DNA of 64,000 nucleotides from Cordia subcordata. Lineage: Eukaryota; Streptophyta; Magnoliopsida; Boraginales; Cordiaceae. A program made the position numbers and the translations under genes. Numbering within the stretch: position 1 is the first letter of the stretch; each line of letters begins with the position of its first letter. Under the pieces are notes generated by a model. It saw nothing but the letters and a program-made list of their open reading frames with translations, made no database searches and had not been told where the DNA came from. Of this stretch, positions 48,029 through 59,492 are shown one piece after another. The stretch is from contig JAPTOF010000003.1 in NCBI GenBank assembly GCA_028554755.1, positions 4,072,501 through 4,136,500 of the forward strand. Direction: 5' to 3'.

Positions 48029-50664
48029 CTACGTATCTATTCTTAGGGGGTACCTTGGTGCAATATGCCCAGGGTTACGGCAATAACCACACTTTTTTCT
48101 GCCTACTTGGTCGGAATTGTCCATCTCGTTTGGTATACGCCGAGTTCTTTCCCGCCCACGTCTTCTGTCGCGCACTCGTAAAGCATTCGGGAGTAACGTC
48201 CAACTGGGTCCTGGAGGCCAATAAAATTCATGTCTAAGGGGTTGAAATGTCATATTATATGTTGCCTTGAATGACTCTACCGTATAATGAAGATCAACTA
48301 TGGTTGAAGGGTTTCCACCCCTATAACGGGCAACATATTGGGCATGAGAGCATGGCATATGATAGGCTGTCCACTTGCCACATGTACATGTTCGTCCCAC
48401 CCAATCTACCTCTTGTTCGTTGGGAACATCGTTCCATCGTTCTGGCATTTCACCGACTTGGTACCACTCATCTAGTCTGAATGCATGCAATCGCATCTGG
48501 TGTGAAGACATCTCCCACTTTTCATATTTTTCTCTCGCTCGATCTGTCAGAATACGACCATCTCTACGCACGTGCATTGCGTTTGCCAACCTATCGTGGA
48601 AATATCCCTTTAGCTTTTAAAAAAGTGTTATTTACTAGTGCTGTAATGGGCAATCCCCTGGCTCCGATAATCACACCATTGAAGCATTCAACATTATTTG
48701 TTGTCAGCACTTCCCATCTATAACCCCAATTGTGGCTCAATGTCCATGACTCTAGACCGAGGTCGGCTAACATCTGGTGCACCCGTGTACCAACTCCAGT
48801 GGGTCGTGGGTCGATATTACGAATACTGTCCATGGCGGCGATGTGCTTCCATTTCTGGCTTTCTTTTTCAGCTATCCAACACATGTCTTTTGCGAATTGG
48901 TTGTGCCATCTTTTCATCACATTGCTTTTTAGGTGTCTCAAGCAAATGCGATGCTTCACTTGAAGTCGGCTGTCGGATGTTATTGTATTGATGGCTGCCG
49001 CGATTCCTGCGTGCCGATCAGACAGAATACAAACTGTTGACATGTCGTTTAAAAAACACTGACTTACCTTCTCCAGAAACCACCTCCAACTATTTGTACT
49101 CTCACCATCGACAACGGCAAATGCCAACGGTAATATATGGTTGTTGGCATTTGTCGCTAAGGCGACAAGCAGGTGGCCCTTGTACTTCCGATGCAGATGT
49201 GTTCCGTCCAACGAGAGTACAGGTCGACAGTGCCTCCATGCCATGATGCACGGACCAAATGCCCAAAAAACATAGTGGAAAATTTTTTCTATTTCAATTG
49301 AACCCTGGGCGAACTTGTAGTGGACAACGGTTCCCGAATTCTTTGTAATTACGGTGGCAAAAAAGTGCAGTAGCATCTTGTATGACATGTCCCAGTCTCC
49401 AAAAACTAGTTGGATTGCCTTATTCCTACCACGCCACGCTTTCCCGTACATTATATCAATATTTAAAGTCTTCTTTACGTGGGTTTGGACAAGACGTACT
49501 TCGAAATCAGGCTTCTCTGCAACAAAATGCCTAACCATGTAGCTGACCAGACTAGATGTTAGATTTTTATGGTTTGGCCCGCATTTATCTCCCATGCAAA
49601 TATGCATGCTTTGGTACCTCGTAATCTCGAACATCTTGTGTATGCATTTTTTTACTGCACGAACCTTCCACTTGAATGGTGTCATAGGATTGCTTGATTC
49701 GTAGCAACGTATGTCCCACAAAGACTTATTCGACTTCACCACCCTGTATTCTCGTTTATGTTTGATCACGTTTTGTTGGACAGCCTGTATAAGATCAACC
49801 TTTTTCGGGAACACCATGCGTTTGGCCAACTCCATCCGTCTCTCGTCCAACATTGGTCTCTCCATTAGAGGCTCATTTGAAGTGATGTAATACTCTGTCT
49901 TAGCTGTGTGGAAAGCTACTGGTTCTTCCTCCTCTAGATCCGGCTCTAGCTCTTCGCCATTGCCTGGTCCCACATCAACCTCTTCGTTTTCGTAGATTAA
50001 ACTTTCTACTGACACAACATCTTCCTCCTCGTTGAAGTGGACGTCATCATCTACTTCTTAGGTTCGGATAAAAGCGAATCTAATCCCACCTCGAACATCT
50101 CCCGAATGTCACTAGCTTGAGAGGGTCCTCCAACTTCAAATGTAGGGCGTAGCGGTGGAGAAAGGGAAAATATGGCAAACCCTGCCGTTGTGGTTGGAAT
50201 GTTGACTTCTGCATTGACATAATAAGGTGGTTCCACATTCAAGTCTGGCAAATCACCAACAACTTCTTGTAGTGTTGCTTTTTCATTTGAAGGCTGTGGA
50301 TTGTACACGACATCACTTTGCACGTCTACGACAACATGCGCACATCTCTTATTCATAGCCATACACGCTGTTTCGTACATGTCCTGTACATCTTCGTCAT
50401 CCTTAATGTCACTGGGGTAATAATATATTTGTTGTAGGTTTGTGTCCCATTTGGGATCACGATAACACAACTCAACTGTATCGATAGTAGGCCGCAATTG
50501 GAGCTTCGTGAATATACGAGATACAAACTGATTGTATGTCGTTCCGGGAATAATTTTTATTTTACGTGGTAAGTTTGGACCTACATAGTCGAGCCCATGA
50601 TCTGTTTCAATTTTGTTGCCACCGTAATATAAATATCGTTAATCGCATCAACATTTGCATTCAT
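48029..50664 (-). pseudogene. MULE (MuDR-type) transposase, frameshifted
   Basis: The gene reads on the minus strand from about 50664 to 48029. In order it shows an N-terminal YYGG-type block, an acidic linker (EELEPDLEEEEP), the MULE transposase core with LSLDGTHL and ILSDRHAGIAAAI (two catalytic Asp candidates), the TTNNVECFNGVIIGARGLP block, a SWIM zinc finger (CTC then CSH) and a CCHC-like knuckle (CGYCRNPGH). The knuckle's last Cys is replaced by Tyr. Three single-base frameshifts separate the frames, near 50630, 50050 and 48615. No premature stop lies within the long frames 50015-48591 and 48589-48029. The enzyme family cuts and pastes MULE DNA at the inverted repeats. This copy is inactive unless the shifts are sequencing errors. 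Confidence 0.9.
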
Positions 50665-50850
50665 CTTTTTGGGTGAAAAATATATATAACGTGACTTAGA
50701 TGTGAATGAGTTGCGAAGAGAGGAAGTGGAGTGGTTAGTGGTATAGCAAATCCAAATTTTGAAAATGCTACGTAATGTGACTTATCGTGTGAACGTTTGT
50801 AGGGTTAGTGATTTTGGAACAAGATGATGAAGGGAGAAGTGGGGTGTGCA

Positions 50851-50857
50851 TTATATA
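50851..50857 (-). promoter_or_regulatory. Candidate TATA box of the transposase gene
   Basis: On the minus strand the sequence reads ACTATATAATGC just inside the right palindrome array, about 190 bases before the proposed transposase ATG at 50664. The position mirrors that of the PMD TATA box at the left end. Confidence 0.4.
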
Positions 50858-50869
50858 GTAACAAATTCG

Positions 50870-51440
50870 AACTTAGAGATTCGGATTTTAAAATTCTGAG
50901 TTTGAACTTATAACCTAACTCGAATTTTAAAAACTCAAAACAACAAAATCGCAAGTCAGAAGTTCGAATTTTTCAAACTTCGAACTTCACAAGTTCGAAA
51001 ATGCACATCTCTGACAAAAATTTTATTCTCTGCTCTGCTCTACTTTTGATTACGTTAGAATCTTGTAAACTCGAACTTCTAAAGTTCAAAACACGATATT
51101 ATTATCTGCCTCCTGATATTATTCTCTGCCCTCCGTCACATCGTCGCAACATCGTCACAGAAGGAATCCTGCAAACCCTAGCACCCTATTTTCGAACTTC
51201 ATAAGTTCGAAGTTATGCTTTCGACCTTTTGTAGTTCGAGTTAGAAAATCTTGCAAACCCTAGTACCCTATTTTCGAACTTCAAAAGTTCGAACTTATGC
51301 TTTCGAACTTTTGAAGTTCGAGCAAGAAAATATAAAGTTCGATATCGAAGTTTCGTAATTCGAATATATTTTCGAACTTTCGAAGTCCGATATCGAGTTT
51401 TCAACATTCGTGATCGGGCTTCATAAGTTCGAAAAGTCTA
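50870..51440. repeat. Right subterminal array of 19-bp palindromes
   Basis: About ten imperfect copies of the same TCGAACTTCNGAAGTTCGA palindrome, for example near 50965-51000, 51190-51235 and 51272-51322. Several are adjacent pairs sharing TTCGAA. Copies are more degenerate than on the left and none was seen to be exact. Confidence 0.88.
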
Positions 51441-51515
51441 TTTTTGCTACTCCCCTCAAAACTGGATTATTTTTGGAAATAAATTAAAAAATAAGGTTAA
51501 AAATAAAAATAACCC
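51419..51515 (-). repeat. Right terminal inverted repeat of the MULE
   Basis: The inverted counterpart of 43681-43777, ending AAAAATAACCC. It is followed directly by GACGAGTGAA. Confidence 0.9.
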
Positions 51516-51525
51516 GACGAGTGAA

Positions 51526-52074
51526 CATGTATCTCAACTGGGGGACCCTTGTACTCCCATCTCAATTGATCTGGGTAGGTTTTATCTCATTAATTCTCAA
51601 TGGTTATGGTCCAAGATCATCTAAGTACTTATGGTTACAACAGGTGGACGTTCCAATTTGGTACATGTAGTTGGGAGTTATTGCTCAGTCAATACAATGT
51701 TATATATATATATATATGTATGTATGTATGTATATCTCTTAACTGCGATTGGACCACACCTTGCATCTTTCATTCTCGAGTCTTGATCAATGTGACCCAA
51801 ATGGATACACAAACTAACATTGTTCATAACATCAAATTTTGTTATTTGATGGATGCATGTTTTACACATGAGTTTTTTTTTTTTTTAAATGAAACTACAT
51901 TTTTTTACCCCAAAAAGAGAAAAGTTTTTATGATCAATTCCAATCTTAGACTACTTTACATAATATTCAATAATTTTAGGATGAAATTTCTTGTTATTTT
52001 AATATGGTACCAGAGTTTGACCATAGTCTAATTTTATCAATTTAGATATGATTTGACTTGTATATGAGGCTTTG
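51526..52074. other. Intergenic stretch
   Basis: An open frame of 143 codons (51600-52031) begins in ordinary sequence and ends in low-complexity T-rich DNA; no domain is recognised. A TATG tetranucleotide run lies near 51715-51732. Confidence 0.4.
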
Positions 52075-52195
52075 TTTTTTCTTTATCTTTTCTTATCCTC
52101 ACCTCCAACCCAACATTCCATTCCCATGAATTTGAACTAAGGACCTAATAGACTTAATCACTTAAGTTACTCTCTTATCTTATATGAGGCTTTGA
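52075..52195 (-). mobile_element. tRNA-derived SINE, minus strand
   Basis: On the minus strand an A-box-like GTAACTTAAGTGATTAAGTC (52170-52151) is followed by a B-box-like AGTTCAAATTC (52138-52128) and then a short body. It resembles the SINE at 35895-36010 in the same two boxes. Confidence 0.5.
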
Positions 52196-52794
52196 TTTTG
52201 GTATGCAAGTAATTATAATTTTACCATCTCTTATTACCATATCATTGGTTGGGCCTTTAACAATTAACTCTGGTCTGTCGCTCATCCAAATTCGCCATTT
52301 GTTAGTTCTACCATGTCAAATCAGTTAGTCATCAGTTAGAAGGGGAATCTTTATTAGAGTATCCAATATCTTACATAGACAAACCAAGACTCTTAAAATT
52401 AGCATATAAGATCTTAAGTTGATATACCTAACACCAATTAATTTCAGATCGAGTGGTTATTTTTACGATATCACTGCAACTTTTTCATTATATATCATTT
52501 CCTTTCTTCATTCTCTCATTTTTAAGATGAGGTAAATTATCAATAATTAGATTTAATCATTTTAACTCTCAACCATCAAACCAAATTGATGAAAATAGTG
52601 TTTACAATCAATTTTGAGACAAATAATCAAAGATTAATTTGAAAGGATCAAATTAATAGTTCATTGGTCACCTTATCTTGAAGATGAGAGAACTATCATA
52701 TGCCAGAAAAGAGTAATGCCCAAAAAAAGGGGAAAAAAAAAAAGAAAAAAAGAAGAAGAAGAACGAAATTTAGTGGGCAATCTTCAGCTTAGCG
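52196..52794. other. Intergenic stretch
   Basis: Nothing coding was recognised. A purine-rich AAAGAAGAAGAA-type tract lies near 52733-52765. Confidence 0.45.
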
Positions 52795-53420
52795 CGAGCT
52801 GAGTTGTCAGGATGGGTAGGGGCCCATAGGTCAGCCCATCTAACCGGTCAAAGTGATCAGTTAGGGTTAAAAATTTGGCGATCCGCCAAGAAACGGGCTG
52901 ACTTCATTCAATCCATCAAACTGGCGGGTAAACCCATCTGACTCGACTTTGTTTCAAAAAGTAAGCATAATTATACACTATAGTAATCTAAGTTTAAGGA
53001 CTTGTTTGGATTGTTTTTTTTCTTTTTTAGAAAAAAATAAATTTTTTCCTGAAAAAATTATATTAAATTTGCAATAATTATTTGATTTGACTTCCCAAAA
53101 AGTTAAAATTTTGAAAAAAACTCAAATACAACTTTTTTTAGAAGTCAGAATTTTCAGCTTAAAAAAAAACTGTTTTTCAAAAACTATTAAAAAAAGAATT
53201 AAAAAAAAAAATAATTCAAATGGGCCCTAAATATTACATTTTTTATTGTATAAGGTTTAAGTTGTGTTTTGTGAGCGTAGATATGTATATTTATTTTTCA
53301 TAATCACTTAGTTAAATATGATTAGTTTTACTATTACTATTTTTAAAATAGTGGGTCAACCCGTCAAGGGCCAACAGCCGACCCGCCATTTCAACCCGAC
53401 TCGTTTGACACCTGCACATA
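52795..53420. repeat. Repeat with GGGTCAACCCG-type arms, split by AT-rich insert
   Basis: The left arm (52810-52960) and right arm (53340-53420) both contain words such as GGCGGGT, AACCCG and GGGCTGAC or GGGTCAACCC in inverted relation. The right arm ends in CTCGTTTGACACCTG, a text often seen at the end of dispersed plant repeats. Between them, 52995-53230 looks like a separate AT-rich foldback sequence bounded by GGACTTGTTTGGATTG and CAAATGGGCCCTAA. Confidence 0.4.
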
Positions 53421-54751
53421 GGAGTGAACTTTAATTTGTACGGCCACTTTTCTGGAGTCGATGTCTGCAAAAGTCTCCCACACCGCAAGCGTCGGAGCAA
53501 ATTTTGCATCCACTTGTTTGAACTGTTTTTTCTTTTCTGGTTAAATTCACTGCATTGACTTAGGGTAGATCTGTTCAGAATGTTGAATTATCATTCTTTT
53601 ACTGATCAAGTGGTCCTGAATTTAAGAATGGTCGAGTCTATATATCTAAAGAAATGGATAAGTGATCATCTTCAACGGTGACAAATTAGGAATATGTAGT
53701 GCTGATCAAATTAATGCATCATCACTATAACACTAATAGTTTCCCTTCATCTTCTATTTGTTGATTTTACTGCACCATTATGCTAAGACTACAAAATATG
53801 TTTTTCTTATTTACTAATCCATATTCAAATTCCAATAACCATGAATTGGGAAGGATGCCTTCAAGGATAAAAGAAAATTACATTGTCCATTGAACCTTAT
53901 TTTTAATGCATATTTTAAATATTTTTAGTATGAAAATTAATTTATTAGTCCCTATCAAATCTATATTTGTCTGAGTATTAAGTTATGTATCCTTTAATTC
54001 TTAATAAGCAAATCTTTTAGACACCCTTACGGTGAAGGTGAAAATAGTTGCGATAGTCAAAAGGGAAAGTGGTCAATTACTGATTATTAGGGAAGTTATA
54101 TCACAAGCTTAATGGTCCAGTAGTATATATGTTAATGTACTCAGAGATTTTTTTTTTTTTAATTCAAGATAGACTTTTATAATCAGAAAATATATACAAC
54201 AAGAATTGATTTCAAGACTTTCGGTAAAGAAATCAAATAACGCATCAGTATAGATCAGGAGGCTACTGATTGTCACGGCGTTTTACATCGGTAGTTATAT
54301 GGTGACTACACAAAATGTAGATACAATTCATGAGTCAGGATTCTATAGGATAAATTAAAACAAATTCAAAAGATTAAAAATGCTGATAACGCTTATTCTT
54401 CAAGTATACCTGGCATATTCGTGGTGGAAGGGAAATTTTAGCATTTTCTCCAATAATTCCTCGTATGCAAATTTAGCCATTGACTTAGACTTTGTCAGAA
54501 ATTGCTAGCTCAAAACGTGTTATAGTGCTTTGTACCAACGTATGCAACATTATTTAATTCCAAGTGTTATTTCTCAATTCAGAATATCTTCATATTTTAC
54601 AAAACATTGACTTTTTAATTATGATTCCTCTATATACATGAAAAAGATAGTATTGCAACTTGTTTCTAGTGGTATAATATTTTAGTTGAGAATAAATTCA
54701 TTAAGCGTTGACGAAGTCATCTCTCTCTCTCCGTACTCATTGTTGTACGTG
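53421..54751. other. Upstream region of the first esterase gene
   Basis: No gene was recognised. It is expected to hold upstream regulatory DNA for the esterase at 55554; no specific site is claimed apart from the TATA candidate that follows. Confidence 0.45.
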
Positions 54752-54759
54752 TATATATA
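54752..54759 (+). promoter_or_regulatory. Candidate TATA box of the first esterase gene
   Basis: TATATATA lies about 115 bases before a good splice donor at 54868 (CTGTG|GTAAC). Pairing this with the acceptor at 55493 (TTTTACAG|GTTTC) removes a 626-bp intron from the 5' UTR. Transcription would start near 54785. Confidence 0.45.
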
Positions 54760-55553
54760 TCCTTGTGTACGTATACGGAGACAGCATAGAGAAGTGGGGT
54801 TGAAGAACAGACCAATGGCTTTCTGAAAGTACCGAATATGTGGGATTTGAAGAGAGCTTGAGCTGTGGTAACTAATTCCTCTGCTAATTATTTATGATAA
54901 TTTAACCACACTGCATCAACTGTGTGGAAATTAACCACATCATAGTTGTTCATTTGCATGTCAGTAATTAATTGTTCATTTATGAATGCATAAAGTTGCA
55001 TTGATCGATCATGTTCAGAACTAGACTTGGTTGTTTATTTGGTTACAGTTGAAATTCCTTGCTGCTAATGTTGTTTTCTTGGAAAAGATGATTGATCGTT
55101 TATCATGTGTTTCTGCGAATTATATGGACTGATTAATGTTGTTGACATATTTATGTATGTTGATCCGTCATGCCTCAAGGGGATGAATTTAAAGATTCAT
55201 GGCTATTGAATTTGGATCTTTCAAACCTATAGATGTAACGATGATAAATCATTTTATCATAATCGTATCATTATTCTCGATGGTTTTTGTTTGACTTTTG
55301 GTTCCATATGTCATCACATTCGCATATTTCTTATCTTATCATCTGTCTGATGATAAGATAGAGAGAGTATATTATCTGTTCACTGGCCTTCTTTAATGAA
55401 TTCAAAAACGAAAACTAATTTAATTCCTTCTTCTGGTCAAGACAGTAATGAAGTTTCCTTGCAATTATCATCTTTTTCTCTATTCTTTTACAGGTTTCTG
55501 CATTAGGATATCAAGATCATCTTTAGAACAAAAACAAGAAGTTCGGAAACAAT

Positions 55554-57439
55554 ATGGCCTGCGAGGGGGAGATTTTCGGCATCTCTGGACCATTTCAACT
55601 GACTTCTATTGATTGGTAAGACCACCATATATACATTGCTACTACTCATTCATTTTATACAGCTTTGTGAGTGTACGACCTCGCAAATGTTCAGCTTTAA
55701 GATTAATAAGCTTAATCCCATCTAAAAGAATAAATCTTTCGGTTGCACTAGGCTGAATCAGTCTGAAAATTAAGGATTTTGGGCAACATTTTTTATACTA
55801 TCCATACCAAGTTTTGAAACATAAACGGTTTTGTGAAACTTTGATTAAATCAGAGAGTAAGATGTATTTTACGCTTTTGTTTTATTAGTAATCTAAATGT
55901 GTTTTGCCTCTTCTGTTATTAGTTTATTGTCTCCAACACTTCTCATGAACCCATTTTCCAGTCTGGACGAATATATCAAAGGTAATTATAATATTCAGTG
56001 AAGCCGAAAAAATCTCTGATGATATCAACAAAATTCAAACTTTCAAGAAATATTATCTACTGACATAATATGTCTTCAGCAAATATGGGGAAAATTAACT
56101 TTTGACCATAGAGAAAGACGAAAAAGAAAAATCAGTAGATGATTGTAGTTGCCGGGGGGCAGAGGTTGGGGGAAGTTTAATAAAGGAACGGAAAATATTA
56201 TAAAAGAAAAGAGAAGAGATGATTAATTTTTGTTTGGATTGGGTAAATTTTACAAAGGAAAGAAATATAAGCGATTAGAATTGTTTTTGTTTATGGTAGG
56301 AAGTAAATGAAAGAGAGGGATACATCTCATGTATAACTTGATTTTTGTGTCCTTTTTTAATTTTATTTAACCATTCAAATAAAAGTTGAAATAGTTATTT
56401 CACAAAATAATCCTTCTTTTCCCCTCCGTTTGATCCCTAATATGGAAGGATCTGATGCATCATTTTCAGGGGAAACGCACATCATCGGAGGACTGTTGCT
56501 GCCAGCTTAGTTCAGGGTGTGTACAGTCTCGAACATGATCGCCAGCAAAACAATCAAGGGCCTCAAGCTCTTGCTCCGCCCTGGTGGGAATCCTTCGGCT
56601 TCAAAGTGAACCACGTACTAGTAGACGATCATGACGTATCATATTTCGGAGCCATATACGAGTACAAATTCGCGCATCCTTGGAACAATTGTCCAGGCCA
56701 AAATCCGCCAAGATATGTAATTGCCTTCCGGGGGACCTTAACTAAACCAGGGAACAGGAAAGAAGATCTCAAGTTGGATCTCCAGTTTATCCGCCACAAT
56801 CTTCACAAAAGCACCCGGTTTCACCGGGCGCTGCAAGCCGCACAAGACATTGTTGGCCTGGCAGGGCCTGGAAATATGTGGTTAGCTGGACACTCTCTCG
56901 GTTCGGCAATTGCATTGCTGGTTGGAAGGAGTATGGTTGAACTAGGCTTTCATCTCGAAACATATCTTTTCAATCCGCCATTTGATTCTCCCCCATTCGA
57001 ACGAATCAAACATGAGAAAATCAAGGATGGAATCCGCATAGCAAGTAGTTTCCTCACCGCTGGAATTGCTGCAGTAGTGCATGGCCACGGCGCGAAGCCT
57101 CAAAACAAAGATTCATTCGCCGTGTTATCCGAATGGGTTCCCTACTTGTTTCTCAATCCATCTGATCCTATTTGCTGTGAATACATTGGCTACTTTCAAC
57201 ACAGAGACAAGATGTTGTCAATTGGTGCTGGAAAAATTGGACAGCTTGCAACGCAGACTTCAATTGTGAGTGTAGTATCAGGCATACGAGGAAAGGAACA
57301 CGAACCAATACATCTACTTCCTACTGCATATTTGACCATTAATTTGAGCCCCGCGCAGGATCTCAAGCAAGCTCATGGAATCGAGCAGTGGTGGAGAGCA
57401 GATATTGATTACGATTACAAATTTTGCAAGTACAAATAA
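55554..57439 (+). CDS. At4g10955-type GDSL/class 3 lipase-like esterase, copy 1
   Basis: Two exons, 55554-55615 and 56470-57439, with the splice inside the codon for Trp21, encode 343 aa. Exon 1 gives MACEGEIFGISGPFQLTSID. The alpha/beta-hydrolase features are AFRGT at about residues 107-111, the shape of the oxyanion region in class 3 lipases, and the nucleophile elbow GHSLG with Ser163. The ending is conserved (AYLTINLSP, then QAHGIEQWW). No signal peptide or membrane segment is seen, so a soluble intracellular enzyme is likely. The Arabidopsis relative is annotated as a GDSL esterase/lipase although its motif is GxSxG. The substrate is unknown. A 626-bp intron in the 5' UTR is inferred. 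A close paralogue lies 6.1 kb downstream. Confidence 0.93.
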
Positions 57440-58528
57440 GGTTTACTATTAAACATGCCCAATACTGTGCCCAATACTGTTTATTTAAGAGCAAGATACT
57501 ACTGATACTATTTGCTACTATTTCTTATTCTCTCTTCTGCAATATATGTTAGAGGCTGGGATCGATACGCTCTATTATCCACGCAGCACACACGATGGTT
57601 AGGGCTATCTCATCCCATGCATACTGGTCATACAGGTCTATAATGCATCTACTGATTTCTTGAGCAAACTCTAGCGGGAAGCTCTTTGAATGGTGCCAAT
57701 TTATAGTTATCTGTATATAACAATGTCTGGTTCAGTTGCATTTGGGTTGATGCGTTTGAGTTGATACCCATTCTGTATCTGGAACTTACTCAGAAATCAT
57801 ATCCCTGACGTTACTTAGTGTTGATTGTATGTAAATACAAATATAAAATATTCATATAAAATAAATAAGAGAATACTAAAGTGAAACTAAATAAGGAGTG
57901 ATAAAGTAGTTAGAGAAGTTGTTATAAATTAAGATATAAAGTCCTTAAAAAGAAAAGTAAAAAGACTATTGAAGTAAAAATGAAGTAGAGTCCCTAGGAC
58001 TTGTTTGGCTTGAATTTTTTTCAAAAAAGTATTCTTTTTTAATAATTTTTTAAAAAGTATTTTTTGGTAAGTTAGAGATTTTAACTTTCGAAGAAAATTG
58101 CATTTGATTTTTTTTTTTAGAGTTTTAGTTTTTTTTTTAAATCAAACCAAATATTTATTTCAAAACAAATATATCCTTTTTAGAGGAAAAAAATTACCCT
58201 AAATACAAAGAGAGAAAAGTTGACTTTCTATGTGTACGAAGAAAAATACGGCAATGTTGGAGTTAGTCAAGTATAGTCGATTTTTATTTTTTTCCTCATC
58301 AAGTAATATAATGAAGCTCAAAATTGGCCGTTTACTTCTCTCAATCTTTTCCGTTCATCCTTCCTCATCAATACTCTTTTAACTTTTTTTTTTTTTTTTT
58401 GTCAAATCTTCTCTCTTTTCCGTCACATGGTGAAAAGCAAGTTACAACATCTTCGCCTTTGGCATGTACAGGGGTTTTAAACATCAGTAATGGACTTTGA
58501 CTTCATTACAATTTGCTAATAACTAATT
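57440..58528. other. 3' flank of esterase 1 with an AT-rich repeat
   Basis: The first few hundred bases should hold the 3' UTR. At about 57995-58195 is an AT-rich block with GGACTTGTTTGGCTTG and AAAGTATTTTTTGG words, similar to 52995-53230. A poly-T tract is near 58382-58400. No gene was recognised. Confidence 0.45.
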
Positions 58529-59492
58529 GGATAAAATGCACTGGACCCTTCTGTGGTCTATCAAAAGTATACCGAACTCCTATGTTGTATAAAAAGTCTT
58601 TCATAATCTCCCTATAGTGTATAAAAGTGCATCAAACCTCCTTACTGTTACAAAATTCGTTATTTTTAACCATGATAATTTGAAATTATCCAAACCCCCA
58701 TTCTTTCTTTTACGAAAGAAATATTACTAAAAATATTTGAACCCTCTAAATTAAAACAACAAATACTCTAATTAACTAGACAATAAACAATTTATGTTTT
58801 AATTTAATTTTATGTTGATTTATATTTAAAATATATAATGGTATAATTATGTATTTTCGACTTTAAACAAAGTTTTAGGTGCAGAAAAGCTGCTTTGCTC
58901 TGGTTTTGGCCGTGAGAATCGCCTCCTTTTGCCTTCTGTATTACTACTACTAATAACTACTTAGCCTTTGATTATAAAAATCTCATTTTTTTAAATTTGT
59001 TTCTTTTTTTTGGCACACGTAAAATGGGTGAGATCCCTTTTAAAAATTATTTTAAAAAAATTATATACTGTAGTCTATATATATTATTTGATTATTATTA
59101 TATTAGCAATTTATAATTCTTGAACGTTATTCATAACGAATTTATTTTCAAAGTAAAATTATCAATTTGACTAAACTTTTTGCATTACGTTCTGAGAAAA
59201 AAACTATTTGAAAAGCCAAATGTTATTTTCAAATATTATTTTTTGGATAATATTTTATTTTTTAATTTAGAATTCTTATATTTTAGACAAGTCAAAATCT
59301 TTTTAGCAATATTTTTTTTGGTAAAAGAGAGAATAGTAGTTTGGGTAATTTTAAACAATCATTAAAGATAATAGATTTTTTAATGGCAAGGGGTTTGATG
59401 TATTTTTATAGACCATAAAGGGTTATGAGATACTTTTTATACCACAAGGGGATTTGGTGCACTTTTAGGGGGGGGTCTAGTGCATTTGACTC
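58529..59492. mobile_element. MULE-type foldback element with 9-bp target duplication
   Basis: The left end (GGATAAAATGCACTGGACCC) and the reverse complement of the right end (GAGTCAAATGCACTAGACCC) match, and the inverted similarity continues for about 120 bp through words for ATCAAA and TATAAAAAGT. The flanks are TAACTAATT (58520-58528) and TAAGTAATT (59493-59501), a 9-bp target duplication with one mismatch. The 964-bp element is non-coding. It belongs with 22582-23104 and the fragment at 9800-10150. Confidence 0.75.

Larger units (their letters stand above)
43681..51515. mobile_element. Mutator-like element (MULE) with PMD gene and transposase
   Basis: The 7,835-bp element is bounded by inverted repeats and by an exact 10-bp direct repeat, GACGAGTGAA, at 43671-43680 and 51516-51525. 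Mutator-type transposases usually make 9-bp duplications, sometimes 8-11, and either 9 or 10 bp can be read here. It contains, from left to right, the left inverted repeat, a palindrome array, a plus-strand PMD gene with a leader exon and a 1.16-kb intron, a minus-strand transposase gene, a second palindrome array and the right inverted repeat. The genes converge with about 230 bp between their stops. Both genes are disrupted, so the element cannot supply its own transposase, although its termini look intact. Confidence 0.92.

Noticed and set aside
43764..51440. Heat shock elements in the TTC/GAA-rich palindromes
   Set aside because: Heat shock elements need GAA and TTC blocks separated by two bases. 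Here the blocks are one base apart (GAACTTC, TTCNGAA), so the arrays do not fit, and the motif is confined to the transposon ends.
52005..52015. TGGTACCAGAG, similar to a tRNA-Met primer-binding site
   Set aside because: No LTR pair could be found around it, so a retroelement is not claimed.
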